From assembly GCF_001426705.1 (NCBI RefSeq), contig NZ_LMFC01000002.1, forward strand, positions 1,980 through 65,979: 64,000 bases of DNA, written 5' to 3'. The stretch's first letter is position 1; each line of letters opens with the position of its first letter. This document shows, in pieces, positions 53,137 to 63,900 of the stretch. Source of the stretch: Cellulomonas sp. Root485. GTDB lineage: Bacteria > Actinomycetota > Actinomycetes > Actinomycetales > Cellulomonadaceae. The position numbers and the translations under genes are program-made. The notes below the pieces were generated by a model, which saw nothing but the letters and a program-made list of their open reading frames with translations, did no database searches and was not told where the DNA came from.

Positions 53137-54192
53137 CTACTTCTTTGGCTTGGTGGGTGCGCCGGGCGCAGGCGTGGGTCCGTCAGACTCGCTGTCACCG
53201 GGCACGGTGGGCTTGTCCTTGATCTCGTCGATGACGGGCCGCGGCTTGTTGCGGTCCTTGCGCTTGGGCTGCTCCCGCTGCCCGCGCGGCTTCTCCTCGA
53301 TGATCACGGGAGCCGCGCCGGCGTCTTCCTCGACCACACCGTGCGACTTGGCCTTCCTGGCCTTGCGCTCCTTCATGGCGATCTCTGCCTGGGAGCCCGG
53401 GGCCGGCATGCGGCGGATCGTGTAGAACTGCTGGCCCATCGACCAGAGGTTGGTGGTGGTCCAGTAGATGAGGACACCGATGGGGAAGTTCACGCCGGAG
53501 AACGCGAAGATCAGCGGCAGCACGTAGAGCAGCACCTTCTGCTGCTGTGCCATCGGGCCCTGGAGCGCGGCCGGCGGCATGTTCTTCATGGTGAGCTGGC
53601 GCTGCGTCAGGAACGTGGTCGCCGACATCGCGATGATCAGGACGACCGTCACCACGCGGATGTGCCAGTTGTCGCCGGCCTGCATGAACGTCCCAGAGAG
53701 CGGTGCGCCGAAGATCGTCGCGGCTTCGGCCTGGGCGGCGAGGGCCGGGGTCATCGGCCCGATCGGGGGATAGGTGCCGTCCGCGATCCGAGGGAGCTCG
53801 ATGAGCACCCGGAACAGAGCGAAGAAGATGGGGGACTGCAGCAGGATCGGCAGGCAGGACGCAAACGGGTTGGTGCCGTGCTCCCGGTAGAGCGCCATCG
53901 TCTCGCGGCTCATCGCCTCGCGGGAGGCGGGGTCCGTCTTGCCCTTGTACTTCTTCTGGATCGCCTGCATCTCGGGCGCGAGCAGCTGCATGCCGCGCGA
54001 CGCCTTGATCTGCCGGAAGAAGAGCGGGATGAGCAGGATCCGGATGACGATCACGAGTCCCACGATGGAGAGCGACCAGGCGGCGCCACCCTCCGGGTCG
54101 AGCCCGATCGCGCTGAAGAGCGCGTGGAACTTCACCATGATCCAGGCGACTACGACCATGATGGGTTTGAGCAGACCGTCGAACCAGTCCAT
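53137..54192 (-). CDS. yidC: Membrane protein insertase YidC
   Basis: 351 aa. Five hydrophobic segments, with the first near PIMVVVAWIMVKFHALF and the conserved core ASRGMQLLAPEMQAIQKKYKGKTDPASREAMSRETMALY (cytoplasmic helical loop). The substrate-groove Arg is in the RQIK region near residue 62. No lipobox, so it is the type-1 Gram-positive form without signal peptide. A long basic cytoplasmic tail (about 275-351) is typical. It inserts membrane proteins with SecYEG; second-last in the operon. Confidence 0.95.
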   Translation of the reverse strand: MDWFDGLLKPIMVVVAWIMVKFHALFSAIGLDPEGGAAWSLSIVGLVIVIRILLIPLFFRQIKASRGMQLLAPEMQAIQKKYKGKTDPASREAMSRETMALYREHGTNPFASCLPILLQSPIFFALFRVLIELPRIADGTYPPIGPMTPALAAQAEAATIFGAPLSGTFMQAGDNWHIRVVTVVLIIAMSATTFLTQRQLTMKNMPPAALQGPMAQQQKVLLYVLPLIFAFSGVNFPIGVLIYWTTTNLWSMGQQFYTIRRMPAPGSQAEIAMKERKARKAKSHGVVEEDAGAAPVIIEEKPRGQREQPKRKDRNKPRPVIDEIKDKPTVPGDSESDGPTPAPGAPTKPKK

Positions 54193-54213
54193 CGGGCAGA
54201 ACTCCTCGGGGGG

Positions 54214-54510
54214 TCAGTGTGTGGACGGAGCCACGTCGTGATGGTGGTGAACGGATCGTGCTGGTGGAACGTCGTCCACGCCACCCAGGTTCCACGGGTT
54301 GCAGCGGAGCACCCGCCAGATCGCGAGCCCGGTCCCGCGGATCGCGCCGTGGCGCTGCACCGCGATGACGGCGTACTGCGAGCAGGACGGGTAGAACTTG
54401 CAGGTCGGCGGGGTCATCGGCGAGATGAACCGCTGGTACCCCTTCAGCAGGAGCAGCAGGAGCCGGCCGGGAGCACGCACGATTCCGCGGGCAACAGATC
54501 GAAGAGTCAT
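54214..54510 (-). CDS. yidD: Membrane protein insertion efficiency factor YidD
   Basis: 98 aa from ATG 54510, seven bases after the rnpA stop; a longer reading to 54681 lies inside rnpA. It contains the family signature [31 protein letters not shown] (residues about 26-56) with three conserved Cys near the end, and [10 protein letters not shown]. The C-terminus is His-rich (HHHHDVAP). It helps YidC, and both lie in the same operon. Confidence 0.93.
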   Translation of the reverse strand: MTLRSVARGIVRAPGRLLLLLLKGYQRFISPMTPPTCKFYPSCSQYAVIAVQRHGAIRGTGLAIWRVLRCNPWNLGGVDDVPPARSVHHHHDVAPSTH

Positions 54511-54517
54511 GGGATGA

Positions 54518-54883
54518 CTAGGCCTCGGTCCGTCGGCGAGCGCGACGAGCAGCTGTCTCCAGCGCGGCGTCGAGGTCGGCGCCCAGCTGGTCGAACGGGC
54601 GGGTCGCTGCGGGCGGCAGGGCCCTGACGACGATGCCCGCATCGGCCGGCATCGCTGCCAGCCGCGCACGGACCAGCTCACGCAACCGACGCTTGACCAG
54701 GTTCCGCGTCACCGCGGTCCCTACCGCCTTGGACACGACAAGACCGACCACCGGCCCGGAGGGCGAGTGATCGGTCCTGGTCGTCAGATGCACCACGAGG
54801 GTGTCCCGTCCGCCGCGCGCGCCTCGGCGCACCGCCTGCTCGAAGTCGGCAGCGCGGCGCATGCGGTGCGCAGCGGACAGCAC
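54518..54883 (-). CDS. rnpA: Ribonuclease P protein component
   Basis: 121 aa. The start is the GTG at 54883 ([14 protein letters not shown]), corresponding to the usual MLPAANRLRR start; longer readings run into rpmH. The RNR motif is [14 protein letters not shown] (about residues 58-71), and the Phe of the leader-binding cleft is at ADFEQAV. It helps the catalytic RNA process pre-tRNA 5' ends. It lies 11 bp after rpmH. Confidence 0.95.
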   Translation of the reverse strand: MLSAAHRMRRAADFEQAVRRGARGGRDTLVVHLTTRTDHSPSGPVVGLVVSKAVGTAVTRNLVKRRLRELVRARLAAMPADAGIVVRALPPAATRPFDQLGADLDAALETAARRARRRTEA

Positions 54884-54894
54884 CGACGGTGGTG

Positions 54895-55032
54895 TCAGGC
54901 CGAGAGCTCCGCGCGGCCCTTGCGACGACGAGCCGCCAGGATCGCGCGGCCGGCGCGGGTACGCATACGCAGGCGGAAGCCGTGGGTCTTGGCCCGGCGC
55001 CGGTTGTTCGGCTGGAAGGTGCGCTTGCTCAC
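54895..55032 (-). CDS. rpmH: Ribosomal protein bL34
   Basis: 45 aa, too short to be obvious in an ORF search. It starts at GTG 55032 with GGAG seven bases upstream. The sequence [20 protein letters not shown] followed by [24 protein letters not shown] is diagnostic. It heads the operon rpmH-rnpA-yidD-yidC-jag and reads away from dnaA, the universal order at bacterial origins. Confidence 0.97.
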   Translation of the reverse strand: MSKRTFQPNNRRRAKTHGFRLRMRTRAGRAILAARRRKGRAELSA

Positions 55033-55175
55033 GAGAGTCTCCAAGTACATCGGGTGGGTCTCGCATGTGCCGCGCGACCAGGTTCAGGCTGCCGAGTTCG
55101 AACTGCTCCCAGGTCACGCATCGCGTGCGTGCGGCGTCAGGGCGCGCCAGCAGGGGCCATCGAGAAGGCTGCAAT

Positions 55176-55205
55176 ACCGTACTTCCCGCCGTACTGGCCG
55201 GTCAA
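55176..55205 (-). promoter_or_regulatory. rpmH operon promoter
   Basis: On the minus strand: TTGACC at 55205-55200, 18-bp spacer, TACGGT at 55181-55176, about 140 bp before the rpmH start. This is a good sigma70-type match. Between it and the DnaA boxes at 55448 nothing else is recognisable. Confidence 0.65.
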
Positions 55206-55447
55206 ATGCGCGCGACGCGCCGTAACGATCCTGCCACAGCGGCAGGAGACGTCACCCCGTCGGGCACTCCCCGCGCTCCGCCCGGGCCACTACCATCGGT
55301 CATCGTCGCCGGGGGGTACGGCCTGTGGATCACGACGTCGTGGATGGCCGTCGGTCGCGGCGGCCACCAGCTCGAGAACGGCACCTGACGGGCCGTCCCC
55401 ATCGTGTCTGAGCACCCATGACACTCGCGTGACCAACTGCTCACAGG

Positions 55448-55468
55448 TGTGGACAACTGTGTGGACAA
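55448..55468. promoter_or_regulatory. Two DnaA boxes upstream of dnaA
   Basis: TGTGGACAA occurs at 55448-55456 and 55460-55468, each the exact complement of TTGTCCACA, spaced 12 bp start to start. They lie 55-75 bp before the dnaA start and probably mediate autoregulation or form part of the origin. Confidence 0.8.
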
Positions 55469-55522
55469 CGCCCCACCGTGCGAGACTCGACCACCCACGC
55501 GATCGAACAGCTGAGGTAGCAC

Positions 55523-57067
55523 GTGTCACAGGACGAAGAGCTCTCCCGGGTCTGGGGCCACGTGGTGTCGACCCTGGAGTCGAGTCCGGACATCACCCCG
55601 CGCCAGATCGCCTTCGTCCGGCTCGCGCGGCCGCTGGGACTGCTCGACGGCACCCTCCTGCTCGCGGTTGGCAACGACCTGACCAAGGACTACCTGGAGT
55701 CTCGCGTCCGTGGCGAGGTGACGGCTGCGCTGAGCGCGGCCCTCGACCGTGAGGCGCGGTTCGCGATCACGGTGGACCCGGAGCTCGCGGAGGACGCGCC
55801 GCCTGCCCTCCGGGTGGTCGGCTCGGGTGCGGACCAGCGCCACGAGCCGTACAGCCAGTCCCGCGACGAGCGCGAGGCCGACGAGGCAGATGCGCGTCGC
55901 GAAGCCCGCCCTGATCTGTCGCTCGTTCCCGACGACGGTCAGGACGACCGCGACGACCAGGTGCGTGAGCGCCGGTACGGCGGCCGCAACGACGACCGGC
56001 CGCCGCCGGCGAACCGACGGATGCCGGCGGAGCCCGCGCGTCTGAACCCGAAGTACCTCTTCGAGACGTTCGTCATCGGCAGCTCGAACCGCTTCGCGCA
56101 CGCTGCCGCGGTCGCGGTCGCCGAGGCGCCGGCCAAGGCGTACAACCCGCTGTTCATCTACGGCGACTCGGGTCTGGGCAAGACGCACCTGCTGCACGCG
56201 ATCGGCCACTACGCGCAGAACCTGTACCCGAGCGTCCGGGTGCGGTACGTGAACTCCGAGGAGTTCACGAACGACTTCATCAACTCGATCAGCGAGGGCA
56301 AGGCAGGCGCGTTCCAGCGGCGTTACCGCGAGGTCGACGTGCTCCTCATCGACGACATCCAGTTCCTGCAGGGCAAGGAACAGACGATGGAGGAGTTCTT
56401 CCACACGTTCAACACGCTGCACAACGCGAACAAGCAGGTCGTCATCACGTCCGACCTGCCGCCCAAGCAGCTGAACGGTTTCGAGGACCGCATGCGGTCG
56501 CGCTTCGAGTGGGGCCTGATCACCGACGTGCAGCCGCCCGACCTCGAGACGCGCATCGCCATCCTGCGCAAGAAGGCCGGCAGCGAGCGGCTCCAGGCTC
56601 CGCCGGACGTCCTGGAGTACATCGCCAGCAAGATCTCGACCAACATCCGCGAGCTCGAGGGTGCTCTGATCCGGGTCACGGCGTTCGCCAACCTCAACCG
56701 GCAGCAGGTCGACCTGTCGCTCGCGGAGATCGTCCTCAAGGACCTGATCACCGACGACCAGACGACGGAGATCACCGCGACGCAGGTCATCGGCCAGACG
56801 GCGGCGTACTTCGGCCTCAGCATCGACGACCTGTGCGGGTCCAGCCGCTCGCGCGTGCTCGTCACCGCCCGCCAGATCGCCATGTACCTGTGCCGGGAGC
56901 TGACGGACCTGTCCCTGCCGAAGATCGGGCAGGCCTTCGGTGGGCGGGACCACACCACGGTCATGCACGCGAACCGCAAGATCCGTGAGCTCATGGCGGA
57001 ACGCCGGTCGATCTACAACCAGGTCACCGAGCTGACGAACCGGATCAAGCAGCAGAACAGAGGCTGA
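55523..57067 (+). CDS. dnaA: Chromosomal replication initiator DnaA
   Basis: 514 aa from GTG 55523 with GAGGT upstream. Domain I (1-95) is followed by an acidic/Arg-rich linker domain II (about 100-175). The AAA+ domain begins near LNPKYLFETFVIGSSNRFAHAA, with Walker A GDSGLGKT (214-221) and Walker B LLIDD (274-278). Domain IV has the DNA-binding signature GGRDHTTVMHA (Asp476) preceded by ARQIAMYLCRELTDLSLPKIGQAF. It melts oriC and loads DnaB. It is divergent from rpmH and followed by oriC. Confidence 0.98.
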   Translation: MSQDEELSRVWGHVVSTLESSPDITPRQIAFVRLARPLGLLDGTLLLAVGNDLTKDYLESRVRGEVTAALSAALDREARFAITVDPELAEDAPPALRVVGSGADQRHEPYSQSRDEREADEADARREARPDLSLVPDDGQDDRDDQVRERRYGGRNDDRPPPANRRMPAEPARLNPKYLFETFVIGSSNRFAHAAAVAVAEAPAKAYNPLFIYGDSGLGKTHLLHAIGHYAQNLYPSVRVRYVNSEEFTNDFINSISEGKAGAFQRRYREVDVLLIDDIQFLQGKEQTMEEFFHTFNTLHNANKQVVITSDLPPKQLNGFEDRMRSRFEWGLITDVQPPDLETRIAILRKKAGSERLQAPPDVLEYIASKISTNIRELEGALIRVTAFANLNRQQVDLSLAEIVLKDLITDDQTTEITATQVIGQTAAYFGLSIDDLCGSSRSRVLVTARQIAMYLCRELTDLSLPKIGQAFGGRDHTTVMHANRKIRELMAERRSIYNQVTELTNRIKQQNRG

Positions 57068-57753
57068 CGGGCCCTAGTTATCCACAGCTGTCCACAGGCA
57101 CCTGGGGACACTTGTGACGAGGTTCACCCATTCGGCGCACCCATCCCCCTGAGGCGTGCTGACGCTCCTCTGACCTGCGATTACGCCGTAAAGCGGACAT
57201 CGTGGGAGCAATGTGTGCGTTCACAAAGGGGTGATTCGGGCTTCCGGGGATGAGACAACTCTCACCGTCGAAACGATACGAGTCCCTTGACTCCAACCTT
57301 CACCCTCCGGATGAGACATGCATGGGACGAATCTCCACACCTGTGCACTCACCTGTGGACGACGGTGGATGACACGCCATCGAGGTGTGGACGGGACGCC
57401 CCCGAGCGGTGGACACAGACGCGGCCTTCTCCAGCCGTCCACGGTCGTCCACCGGACGTCCGAATCGGCCCACACCCCGGGTACACAGCCTGATCGGGGC
57501 GTGACCTGCACGGACATCGACGATCCACACAGTGCACAGGACCGATGACGACGATGACACTTCTCTAGATGGGGGATCCACACACCGCCAGAGGACGTGA
57601 GGCGGCCGGCGAACGACACGGCTGTCGTTGTCATCCCCATGCCCGTACCGAGCGTCGGACCACTCGCGTAGTGTTCGCCTGACGCCTGCCCGCCCGGACC
57701 CCGCACAACCCGTGACGGCACACCGGCCAGGCCAGCTCGACGAGAGGTGAGGT
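57068..57753. other. oriC: Chromosomal replication origin oriC
   Basis: The 686-bp dnaA-dnaN gap has no ORF of note. A perfect DnaA box TTATCCACA is at 57078-57086, CTGTCCACA at 57088, and near-matches TGTGGACGA (57354) and TGTGGACGG (57386), plus further GTCCAC/GTGGAC and GATCCACAC motifs between 57400 and 57580 in both orientations. Box spacing is denser in the second half. No long AT-rich duplex-unwinding tract is obvious; the least GC-rich parts are around 57175-57300. Confidence 0.9.
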
Positions 57754-58884
57754 ATGAGGTTCCGGGTCGACCGTGACGTTCTCGCGGACGCCGTCACGTG
57801 GACGGCGCGCAGCCTGCCCACTCGGCCGCCGGTCCCTGTCCTGGCAGGTGTCCGCCTCGAGGCCGACACCACAGGCACGGTCCAGCTCTCGAGCTTCGAC
57901 TACGAGGTCTCCGCGCGGTCGCAGATCCCCGCCGACGTGAGCGAGGCCGGCACCGTCCTGGTCTCGGGCCGTCTGCTCGCGGAGATCTCCCGCGCCCTGC
58001 CCGACAAGCCGGTGGACGTGGTCCTCGACGGCACCAAGGTCGTCGTGACCTGCGGTGCCAGCCGGTTCACGCTCCTGACGATGCCGGTCGAGGACTACCC
58101 GAACCTCCCGGTGATGCCCCCGACCACGGGAACCGTCGACGGCGACGAGCTCACCCACGCGGTCGCCCAGGTGTCCGTCGCCGCGAGCCGCGACGACACG
58201 TTGCCGCTGCTCACGGGCGTGCGCGTCGAGATCGAGGGCGAGAAGGTCACGCTGCTGGCCACCGACCGCTACCGGCTCGCGCTGCGCGAGCTCACGTGGA
58301 AGCCGTCGTCCCCGGACATCTCGACCGTCGCGCTCGTGCGTGCCCGGACGCTGTCCGACGCCGCCAAGTCGCTCGGCAGCGCCGGCTCCGTCACGGTGGC
58401 GCTGTCCACCGGCTCGGGTGTCGACATGATCGGGTTCGAGGCGGCCGGCAGGCAGACCACCAGCCTGCTGGTCGACGGCGACTACCCCGCGGTCCGTCGG
58501 CTGTTCCCCGACGAGACGCCCATCCACGCCATCGTCAGCACGCACGCACTGGCGGACGCTGCCAAGCGCGTGAGCCTCGTCGCGGAGCGCAACACGCCGA
58601 TCCGCCTGTCGTTCAGCGAGGGACAGGTCGTCCTCGATGCCGGCCAGGGCGACGACGCGCAGGCGTCGGAGGCGCTCGAGGCGACCCTCGTCGGTGACGA
58701 CATCTCGGTGGCGTTCAACCCGCAGTTCCTGCTGGACGGTCTGGGCGCGCTGAGCACCACGTTCGTCCGGCTGTCGTTCACGCACCCGAACAAGCCCGTG
58801 GAGTTCACGGGCCAGGAGTCGCTCGACGGCGAGGACAACCCGGAGTACCGGTACCTGCTGGTCCCCATCCGCTTCGCCAGCTGA
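57754..58884 (+). CDS. dnaN: DNA polymerase III sliding clamp (beta subunit)
   Basis: 376 aa. Three similar clamp domains are present; it begins MRFRVDRDVLADAVTWTARSLPTRPPVPVLAGVRLEA and ends EYRYLLVPIRFAS (the family C-terminus YLLVPIR). The LATDRYRLALRE-type motif near 168 (LLATDRYRLALREL) is the protein-binding groove region. A ring around DNA that tethers the polymerase. GAGAGGTGAGGT precedes the ATG. Confidence 0.98.
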   Translation: MRFRVDRDVLADAVTWTARSLPTRPPVPVLAGVRLEADTTGTVQLSSFDYEVSARSQIPADVSEAGTVLVSGRLLAEISRALPDKPVDVVLDGTKVVVTCGASRFTLLTMPVEDYPNLPVMPPTTGTVDGDELTHAVAQVSVAASRDDTLPLLTGVRVEIEGEKVTLLATDRYRLALRELTWKPSSPDISTVALVRARTLSDAAKSLGSAGSVTVALSTGSGVDMIGFEAAGRQTTSLLVDGDYPAVRRLFPDETPIHAIVSTHALADAAKRVSLVAERNTPIRLSFSEGQVVLDAGQGDDAQASEALEATLVGDDISVAFNPQFLLDGLGALSTTFVRLSFTHPNKPVEFTGQESLDGEDNPEYRYLLVPIRFAS

Positions 58885-58960
58885 GGCCGGCAAACCGGCG
58901 CACCGCCGTCACGTGCGGCACAGTGGGACGCGCGATCGCGGCTCCGAGAGAGGCACAGTC

Positions 58961-59890
58961 ATGCACATCGGTCTGGTGGGTCTGGGCAAGATGGGTGCGA
59001 ACATGCGCACCCGCATCCGTGCCGCGGGCATCGAGGTCACGGGGTACGACCGGAATCCGGACGTCACCGACGTCCCCTCGCTCGAGGCGCTGGTCGACGC
59101 GCTGCCCGCGGGTGAGCGTGTCGTCTGGGTCATGGTGCCCTCGGGCGTCATCACCGACAGCGTCGTGAACGACCTCGCCGGTCTGCTGACGGCGGGTGAC
59201 GTCCTCATCGACGGCGGGAACTCGTACTACCAGGACGACCAGAAGCACGCCGACGTGCTCGCCAAGATGGGTGTCGACTTCCTGGACGCCGGCGTCTCGG
59301 GCGGCGTCTGGGGCCTCGAGAACGGGTACGGCCTCATGGTCGGAGGCGACGCAGCCGTCGTCGAGAAGGTCATGCCGGTGTTCGACGCGCTGCGTCCGGA
59401 GGGCCCGAGGGACGAGGGCTTCGTGCACGCGGGGACGGTCGGCGCCGGCCACTTCGCCAAGATGGTGCACAACGGCATCGAGTACGGGCTGATGCAGTCC
59501 TACGCCGAGGGCTACGAGCTGCTGGCCGCGAAGGACCTGGTCACGGACGTGCACGGCACCATGCGGGCGTGGCAGCGCGGGACGGTCGTGCGGTCCTGGC
59601 TGCTGGAGCTGCTGGTCAAGGCGCTCGAGCAGGACCCGGGCCTGGGCGAGATCGACGACTGGGTCGAGGACTCCGGCGAGGGCCGGTGGACGGTCGACGA
59701 GGCAATCGACCTGGCGGTGCCGGCACCGGTGATCTCGGCCTCCCTGTTCGCCCGGTTCCAGTCCCGGCAGGAGGAGTCCCCGGCGATGAAGGCCGTGGCC
59801 GCCCTGCGCCAGCAGTTCGGGGGCCACGCCGTGAAGCCCGCGGGAACGACCGGACCGGTCACCGGCACTCCGCCGTCGCAGTCGCTGTAG
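58961..59890 (+). CDS. gnd: 6-Phosphogluconate dehydrogenase (decarboxylating, short type)
   Basis: 309 aa from ATG 58961 with GAGAGAGG upstream; an upstream reading to 58913 is not needed. The NAD(P)-binding N-terminus is MHIGLVGLGKMGANMRTRIR, followed by DGGNSYYQDDQK (about residue 88), the DAGVSGGVWGLENGYGLMVGG catalytic signature and VGAGHFAKMVHNGIEYG with the active-site Lys. It oxidises 6-phosphogluconate to ribulose 5-phosphate and CO2. The short GndA/YqeC form lies between dnaN and recF in many actinobacteria. Confidence 0.95.
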   Translation: MHIGLVGLGKMGANMRTRIRAAGIEVTGYDRNPDVTDVPSLEALVDALPAGERVVWVMVPSGVITDSVVNDLAGLLTAGDVLIDGGNSYYQDDQKHADVLAKMGVDFLDAGVSGGVWGLENGYGLMVGGDAAVVEKVMPVFDALRPEGPRDEGFVHAGTVGAGHFAKMVHNGIEYGLMQSYAEGYELLAAKDLVTDVHGTMRAWQRGTVVRSWLLELLVKALEQDPGLGEIDDWVEDSGEGRWTVDEAIDLAVPAPVISASLFARFQSRQEESPAMKAVAALRQQFGGHAVKPAGTTGPVTGTPPSQSL

Positions 59891-59899
59891 CCGGGACCG

Positions 59900-61081
59900 A
59901 TGTACGTCGCCCACCTCTCCTTGACGGACTTCCGCTCGTACGCGCAGGTCGAGCTCCCGCTGGAGCCGGGGATCACCGCGCTCGTCGGCCCCAACGGGCA
60001 GGGCAAGACGAACCTGGTCGAGGCGCTGGGCTACGTCGCGACGCTCGGCAGCCACCGGGTCCCCACGGATGCCGCGCTCGTGCGCGCGGGGACCACCCGT
60101 GCGGTGGTCCGGGCGAAGGTCGTCCGCGAGCTGGAGCCCGGGCGTCTGCGCTCGACGCTCGTCGAGATCGAGGTCACACCCGGCAAGGCGAACCGGGCGC
60201 GCGTGAACGGCGGCTCGCCCACCCGGGCGCGGGACGTGCTCGGCATCCTGCGCACGGTGCTCTTCGCGCCGGAGGACCTGTCCCTGGTCAAGGGCGACCC
60301 GGACGGCCGACGACGCTTCCTCGACGACCTCCTGGTCCAGCTCACCCCGCGGGTCGCGGGGACGGTCGCCGACTACGACCGGGTGCTCCGGCAGCGGTCG
60401 GCGCTGCTGAAGTCCGCAGCCGTGGCGCGTCGGGGTGCGGGGGCGGACCTGCGCACGCTGGACGTCTGGGATGCCAAGCTCGCACAGACCGGGGCGCAGA
60501 TCATCGTCGCGCGCAGGAGCCTGGTCAGGGCGCTGGCGCCGCACATCGAGAAGGCATACGCGCAGGTCAGCGCCGGTCAGGGCGATGCGATCGTCACCTA
60601 CAAGGCGTCGTTGGACGCGGTGCTCGAGACCGATGACGACACCGCCGGCGTCGACCTGGTGGAGGCGCAGCTGCTCGAGGCGATGGGCCGGCTGCGCAGC
60701 AAGGAGATCGAGCGCGGAGTCAGCCTCGTCGGGCCGCACCGGGACGACCTGGTCCTCACGCTCGGCGGGCTGCCGGCCAAGGGGTATGCGAGCCACGGGG
60801 AGTCGTGGTCGTTCGCGCTGGCGCTACGGCTCGCCTCGTACGAGCTGCTGACCCGTGGCGACGAGGGGGTCGGCGGCGACTGGGGACCGGACGGTGAGCC
60901 GGTGCTGATCCTCGACGACGTGTTCGCGGAGCTGGACGCCCGCCGACGCGACCGACTCGCGGAGCTCGTCGCGCCCGCACGGCAGGTGCTCATCACGGCG
61001 GCGGTGGCCGACGACGTCCCGGCTCCGCTGGCCGGGGCACGGGTGGACGTCATGGGCGGGGAGGTGGCACGTGTCCTCTGA
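59900..61081 (+). CDS. recF: DNA replication and repair protein RecF
   Basis: 393 aa. The SMC-like N-terminus has [14 protein letters not shown] and Walker [10 protein letters not shown] (residues 30-38). The signature region is [16 protein letters not shown] (about 279), Walker B is [11 protein letters not shown] (about 333), and [10 protein letters not shown] follows. It loads RecA at gapped DNA. It follows gnd by nine bases and overlaps the next start by 11 bp. Confidence 0.97.
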   Translation: MYVAHLSLTDFRSYAQVELPLEPGITALVGPNGQGKTNLVEALGYVATLGSHRVPTDAALVRAGTTRAVVRAKVVRELEPGRLRSTLVEIEVTPGKANRARVNGGSPTRARDVLGILRTVLFAPEDLSLVKGDPDGRRRFLDDLLVQLTPRVAGTVADYDRVLRQRSALLKSAAVARRGAGADLRTLDVWDAKLAQTGAQIIVARRSLVRALAPHIEKAYAQVSAGQGDAIVTYKASLDAVLETDDDTAGVDLVEAQLLEAMGRLRSKEIERGVSLVGPHRDDLVLTLGGLPAKGYASHGESWSFALALRLASYELLTRGDEGVGGDWGPDGEPVLILDDVFAELDARRRDRLAELVAPARQVLITAAVADDVPAPLAGARVDVMGGEVARVL

Positions 61082-61631
61082 GGAGCTCTTCCCCGAGCCG
61101 AAGGCGGCAGACACCCCGCTCCGGGACCTGGTCGAGCTGACCCCGCCGCGCCAGGTGGCGCTCGGTGCGCTGGGCCGCGCGAAGGCAGCGGCGGCACAGC
61201 GCGGCTATCGGCCGGGCGATCCCGCCCGTCGTCGGCCCTTGGTCCCGGTGGCCGTGGGGACCGCCGGGCCGGGCGCTCGCGACCCGCAGCTCATCGGCTC
61301 GACGGTCAGCGGCCTGCTCGACCAGCTCGGCGGGCCGTCCGACCAGGTCGCGGGCGTGCTCAAGCACCGGTGGTCGGAGCTCGTCGGTCCGCAGGTGGCG
61401 GAGCACTGCGAGTACGTGTCGTTCGAGGGTGGGGCCCTGACGCTGCGGGCGCACTCGACGTCGTGGGCGACGCAGCTGAAGTTCCTGGCGCCGGCGATGC
61501 TGGGCCGGTTCGCCGCGGATCTCGGCGAGGGGATCGTCCTGGAGATCACGGTGCTGAACCCGGGTGGGCCCCGGTTCAAGACGGGTCCGAAGAGGGTCGC
61601 CGGACGCGGCGAGCGCGACACGTTCCGCTGA
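61071..61631 (+). CDS. DUF721/DciA-like protein
   Basis: 186 aa from GTG 61071. The N-terminal third is basic and flexible (about 30-75). The DUF721 domain follows ([52 protein letters not shown]). In actinobacteria DciA is thought to take part in DnaB loading, as no DnaC-type loader exists (family knowledge). Overlaps recF by 11 bp; gyrB follows after 183 bp, which holds a possible TAGACT -10 near 61690. Confidence 0.9.
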   Translation: MSSEELFPEPKAADTPLRDLVELTPPRQVALGALGRAKAAAAQRGYRPGDPARRRPLVPVAVGTAGPGARDPQLIGSTVSGLLDQLGGPSDQVAGVLKHRWSELVGPQVAEHCEYVSFEGGALTLRAHSTSWATQLKFLAPAMLGRFAADLGEGIVLEITVLNPGGPRFKTGPKRVAGRGERDTFR

Positions 61632-61814
61632 CCGAGGAATGCGTGGCTCGACGCCGGTGGGAAAAGAGGGTCCAGGCCCGTCCACCAGGTAGACTGTGAA
61701 GGTCATTCCTGGCGCGCCTGTGCCTGGAACTCCAGCGTCATGGAGTGATCCGCCCCGGAGAAGTTCGGTCGGCGCCCTCCGTCGCGTGTGAGAGCTTGAG
61801 GAGCACCACCGCCC

Positions 61815-63851
61815 GTGGCCGAGCAGAGCACCACCCCGTCCAGCACGACGAAGAGCCTCAAGGACGGCAACGGCGGGTACGACGCCAGTGCGATCACGGT
61901 GCTCGAGGGGCTCGAGGCGGTACGCAAGCGTCCCGGCATGTACATCGGCTCGACCGGCGAGCGCGGCCTGCACCACCTGGTGTCCGAGGTCGTCGACAAC
62001 TCCGTGGACGAGGCCCTCGCCGGCTACTGCGACCACGTCGAGGTCACGCTGCTCCCGGACGGCGGTGTGCGCGTGGTCGACAACGGCCGTGGCATCCCGG
62101 TCGCGATCCACCCGACCGAGGGCCGTCCGACGGTCGAGGTCGTCATGACGATCCTGCACGCCGGCGGGAAGTTCGGTGGCGCGGGCTACGCGGTCTCGGG
62201 CGGTCTGCACGGCGTCGGCATCTCGGTCGTGAACGCGCTGTCCACGCGCGTGGAGACCGTGGTCAAGCGCGACGGCTTCGTCTGGCAGCAGGACTTCTCC
62301 GACGGCGGCAAGCCGCTGGGCGAGCTGCAGAAGGGCGAGCCCACCGACGAGACCGGCACGTCGCAGACGTTCTGGGCCGATCCCAGCATCTTCGAGACCA
62401 CCGAGTACGACTTCGAGACGCTGCGCGCGCGCTTCCAGCAGTACGCGTTCCTCAACAAGGGCCTGCAGATCTCGCTGACGGACGAGCGCCCGGAGCACGT
62501 GACCGCCGGCGACGAGGTCGCGGGGGACGACGAGACCGCGCCGACGTCGCGGAACGTCACCTACAAGTACGACGACGGCCTGGTCGACTACGTCAAGCAC
62601 CTGAACAGCGCCAAGAAGGTGGAGGTCGTCCACCCCGAGATCATCGACTTCGAGTCCGAGGACACCGAGCGCCGGATCGCCGTCGAGATCGCCATGCAGT
62701 GGACCAACGCGTACTCCGAGTCGGTGCACACGTACGCGAACACGATCTCGACCACCGAGGGTGGCACGCACGAAGAGGGCTTCCGTGCCGCGATGACGTC
62801 CCTGATCAACCGCTATGCGCGGGAGAAGGGGATCCTCAAGGAGAAGGACGAGAACCTCACGGGTGACGACATCCGTGAAGGCCTGACGGCCGTCATCTCC
62901 ATCAAGCTGGGCGAGCCCCAGTTCGAGGGCCAGACGAAGACGAAGCTCGGCAACACCGAGGCCAAGACGTTCGTGCAGCGCGTGGTCAACGAGCAGCTGG
63001 GCGACTGGCTGGACTCGCACCCGACCGAGGCGCGGGACGTCATCCGCAAGTCGATCCAGGCCGCGTCCGCGCGGATGGCGGCCCGCAAGGCCCGCGAGGC
63101 GACCCGCCGCAAGGGGCTGCTCGAGTCCGGCGGCATGCCGGGCAAGCTCCGCGACTGCCAGTCGAACCGTGCCGACGAGTGCGAGGTCTTCATCGTCGAG
63201 GGCGACTCGGCCGGTGGCTCCGCGGTGCGTGGGCGCAACCCGCGTACGCAGGCGATCCTCCCGATCCGCGGAAAGATCCTGAATGTCGAGCGCGCCCGGC
63301 TGGACCGCGCGCTGGGCAACCAGGAGGTCCAGGCGCTGATCACCGCGTTCGGTACCGGCATCGGCGAGGACTTCGACCTGTCCAAGCTGAGGTACCACAA
63401 GATCGTGATCATGGCCGACGCCGACGTCGACGGTCAGCACATCCGGACGCTGCTGCTCACGCTCCTGTTCCGCTACATGCCCAACCTGATCACGCAGGGG
63501 CACGTGTACCTGGCGCAGCCGCCGCTGTACCGGATCAAGTGGTCGAACGCCGAGCACGACTACGTGTACTCCGATCGCGAGCGGGACACCGTCATCGTCG
63601 ACGGCCAGGCCGCCGGCAAGCGGCTGCCGAAGGACAACGCCGTCCAGCGGTACAAGGGTCTGGGCGAGATGGACTACCAGGAGCTGTGGGAGACGACCAT
63701 GTCGCCCGAGCACCGCACGCTCCTGCAGGTCACGCTCGACGAGGCCGCGGCGGCGGACGAGATCTTCTCGGTCCTCATGGGTGAGGACGTCGAGTCCCGC
63801 CGCTCGTTCATCCAGCGCAACGCGAAGGACGTGAGGTTCCTCGACGTCTAG
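61815..63851 (+). CDS. gyrB: DNA gyrase subunit B
   Basis: 678 aa from GTG 61815. The GHKL ATPase domain has [39 protein letters not shown] and [15 protein letters not shown]. The TOPRIM domain has EGDSAGGSA (Glu462) and the metal-binding DADVDGQH. The C-terminus ends [16 protein letters not shown]. It forms the ATP-driven supercoiling enzyme with GyrA, encoded 49 bp downstream. It lacks the large GyrB insert of enterobacteria, as usual in Gram-positives. Confidence 0.98.
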   Translation: MAEQSTTPSSTTKSLKDGNGGYDASAITVLEGLEAVRKRPGMYIGSTGERGLHHLVSEVVDNSVDEALAGYCDHVEVTLLPDGGVRVVDNGRGIPVAIHPTEGRPTVEVVMTILHAGGKFGGAGYAVSGGLHGVGISVVNALSTRVETVVKRDGFVWQQDFSDGGKPLGELQKGEPTDETGTSQTFWADPSIFETTEYDFETLRARFQQYAFLNKGLQISLTDERPEHVTAGDEVAGDDETAPTSRNVTYKYDDGLVDYVKHLNSAKKVEVVHPEIIDFESEDTERRIAVEIAMQWTNAYSESVHTYANTISTTEGGTHEEGFRAAMTSLINRYAREKGILKEKDENLTGDDIREGLTAVISIKLGEPQFEGQTKTKLGNTEAKTFVQRVVNEQLGDWLDSHPTEARDVIRKSIQAASARMAARKAREATRRKGLLESGGMPGKLRDCQSNRADECEVFIVEGDSAGGSAVRGRNPRTQAILPIRGKILNVERARLDRALGNQEVQALITAFGTGIGEDFDLSKLRYHKIVIMADADVDGQHIRTLLLTLLFRYMPNLITQGHVYLAQPPLYRIKWSNAEHDYVYSDRERDTVIVDGQAAGKRLPKDNAVQRYKGLGEMDYQELWETTMSPEHRTLLQVTLDEAAAADEIFSVLMGEDVESRRSFIQRNAKDVRFLDV

Positions 63852-63900
63852 TCGAGGAGCTCCGTCGTCCGAACCGCCCGCACCGAAGTAAGGAACCACG